5,947 nt of DNA from Candidatus Altimarinota bacterium (GTDB lineage: Bacteria > Patescibacteriota > Gracilibacteria > BD1-5 > UBA6164), in the NCBI GenBank assembly GCA_020631575.1, contig JAHDGX010000036.1, positions 4,335-10,281 of the forward strand. Direction: 5' to 3'. How positions within the stretch are numbered: the first letter of the stretch is position 1; each line of letters starts with the position of its first letter. The notes below the pieces were generated by a model. That model worked only from the letters and a program-made list of their open reading frames with translations, searched no databases and was not told the origin of the DNA. Position numbers and translations under genes: made by a program. Below are positions 5,390-5,947 of the stretch, one piece after another.

Positions 5390-5947
5390 ATGTTTCCAAA
5401 AGTAAACCCAAAACAATCGTTTCCTGAGATGGAGGAAAAAATAATAGCATTCTGGAAGGAGAATGATACATTTAAGAAGTCTGTTGAGCAGAGACCAGAA
5501 GAAAATCCGTATAGATTTTATGATGGACCTCCATTTATCACGGGGACTCCACACTACGGTTCCCTGCTCTCGAGTATCGTAAAGGATATCGTACCACGAT
5601 ACCATACGATGCAAGGAAAACGTGTAGAACGTAAATGGGGTTGGGACTGTCATGGTTTGCCTATTGAGGAAAAAGTACAAAAGAAATTAGATCTCAAGTC
5701 TAATGCTGATATCGAAGCTCTCGGTGTTGAGAATTTTATACAAGAATGTTATACCTATACAAAGGAAACATCTGCAGAGTGGGATTGGTATATCGATCAT
5801 ATCGGAAGATGGGTAGATATGGAAAACTGCTACAAGACGATGGATCAGGACTATATGGAATCAGTGTTGTGGGTATTTAAACAAATGCACGAAAAAGGCA
5901 AGGTCTATAAAGGTCGTAGAGTATCACTCTACTCTTGGAAACTCTCG
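5390..5947 (+). CDS. ileS: Isoleucyl-tRNA synthetase, N-terminal part (3' end outside window)
   Basis: The first 186 residues of a class I aminoacyl-tRNA synthetase that charges tRNA-Ile in the cytosol. It shows FYDGPPFITGTPHYG (43-57), WGWDCHGLPIE (83-93), GRWVDMENCYKTMD (139-152) and YKGRRVSLYS (173-182), all typical of the eukaryote-like (type 2) IleRS. The HIGH signature reads HYGS (55-58), with Ser for the last His. No TGA occurs in this stretch although it has ten glycines, and the gene reads in either code. The start at 5390 is the natural N-terminus (FPKVNPKQSFPEMEEKIIAFW), preceded by a C/A-rich 17-nt gap with no Shine-Dalgarno site and no leader structure. The T-box-like element in this window is about 3 kb upstream and not adjacent to this gene. 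The rest of the gene is beyond the window. Confidence 0.96.
   Translation, partial: MFPKVNPKQSFPEMEEKIIAFWKENDTFKKSVEQRPEENPYRFYDGPPFITGTPHYGSLLSSIVKDIVPRYHTMQGKRVERKWGWDCHGLPIEEKVQKKLDLKSNADIEALGVENFIQECYTYTKETSAEWDWYIDHIGRWVDMENCYKTMDQDYMESVLWVFKQMHEKGKVYKGRRVSLYSWKLS

Noticed and set aside
5297..5680. 127-residue minus-strand reading frame
   Set aside because: It lies opposite the end of the two-helix membrane gene and the start of ileS, which has unmistakable synthetase motifs. It resembles no family and is a shadow.

Overview
The window reads as AT-rich chromosomal DNA from a bacterium that decodes UGA as glycine (genetic code 25), that is Gracilibacteria (BD1-5) or Absconditabacteria (SR1) of the Patescibacteria/CPR. 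The sequence shows this directly. With TGA as a stop every gene except the last falls apart; with TGA as Gly there are nine head-to-tail plus-strand genes, all ending in TAA or TAG. I count 47 in-frame TGA codons among 96 predicted glycines. They fall where Gly is expected: the invariant GPYSQ of RidA, and the YRPGR loop of a protease-inhibitor-like protein whose second repeat has GGG at the same site.

Layout. Positions 1-2208 hold the end of an unrecognised soluble protein, then two tightly packed six-helix membrane proteins that look like tandem paralogues; both begin MKTRIRHT. Positions 2209-2471 are a non-coding leader with a striking structure: a long arm, a small hairpin, an A-rich linker, and a T-box-like antiterminator (GGGTGGTAAC in a 5' bulge) that shares bases with a 13-bp terminator helix and U-tract. 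It lies just before ridA (2472-2846), which is followed by tRNA-Ser(GGA) (2882-2972). Then come a 2H phosphoesterase (3037-3639), a membrane-anchored or exported protein with two potato-inhibitor-I/I78-like repeats (3647-4189), a DUF3592-like single-pass protein (4200-4562), a two-helix membrane protein that spells 13 of 15 glycines TGA (4629-5372), and the start of ileS (5390 to the window end), which uses no TGA.

How they fit. Spacing is short (1-2 nt between the first three genes, 7-17 nt at several later junctions), so co-transcribed blocks are likely. ridA, tRNA-Ser, the 2H enzyme and ileS concern amino-acid/enamine chemistry, tRNA or RNA ends, and translation. The exported inhibitor-like protein and the membrane proteins point to the cell surface, which suits lineages known for living on or preying on other bacteria; that link is inference. 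The most unusual items are the T-box-like leader in a recoded CPR genome and the two-headed inhibitor with Met and Arg at the predicted P1 sites. No CRISPR array, insertion sequence or rRNA is visible.
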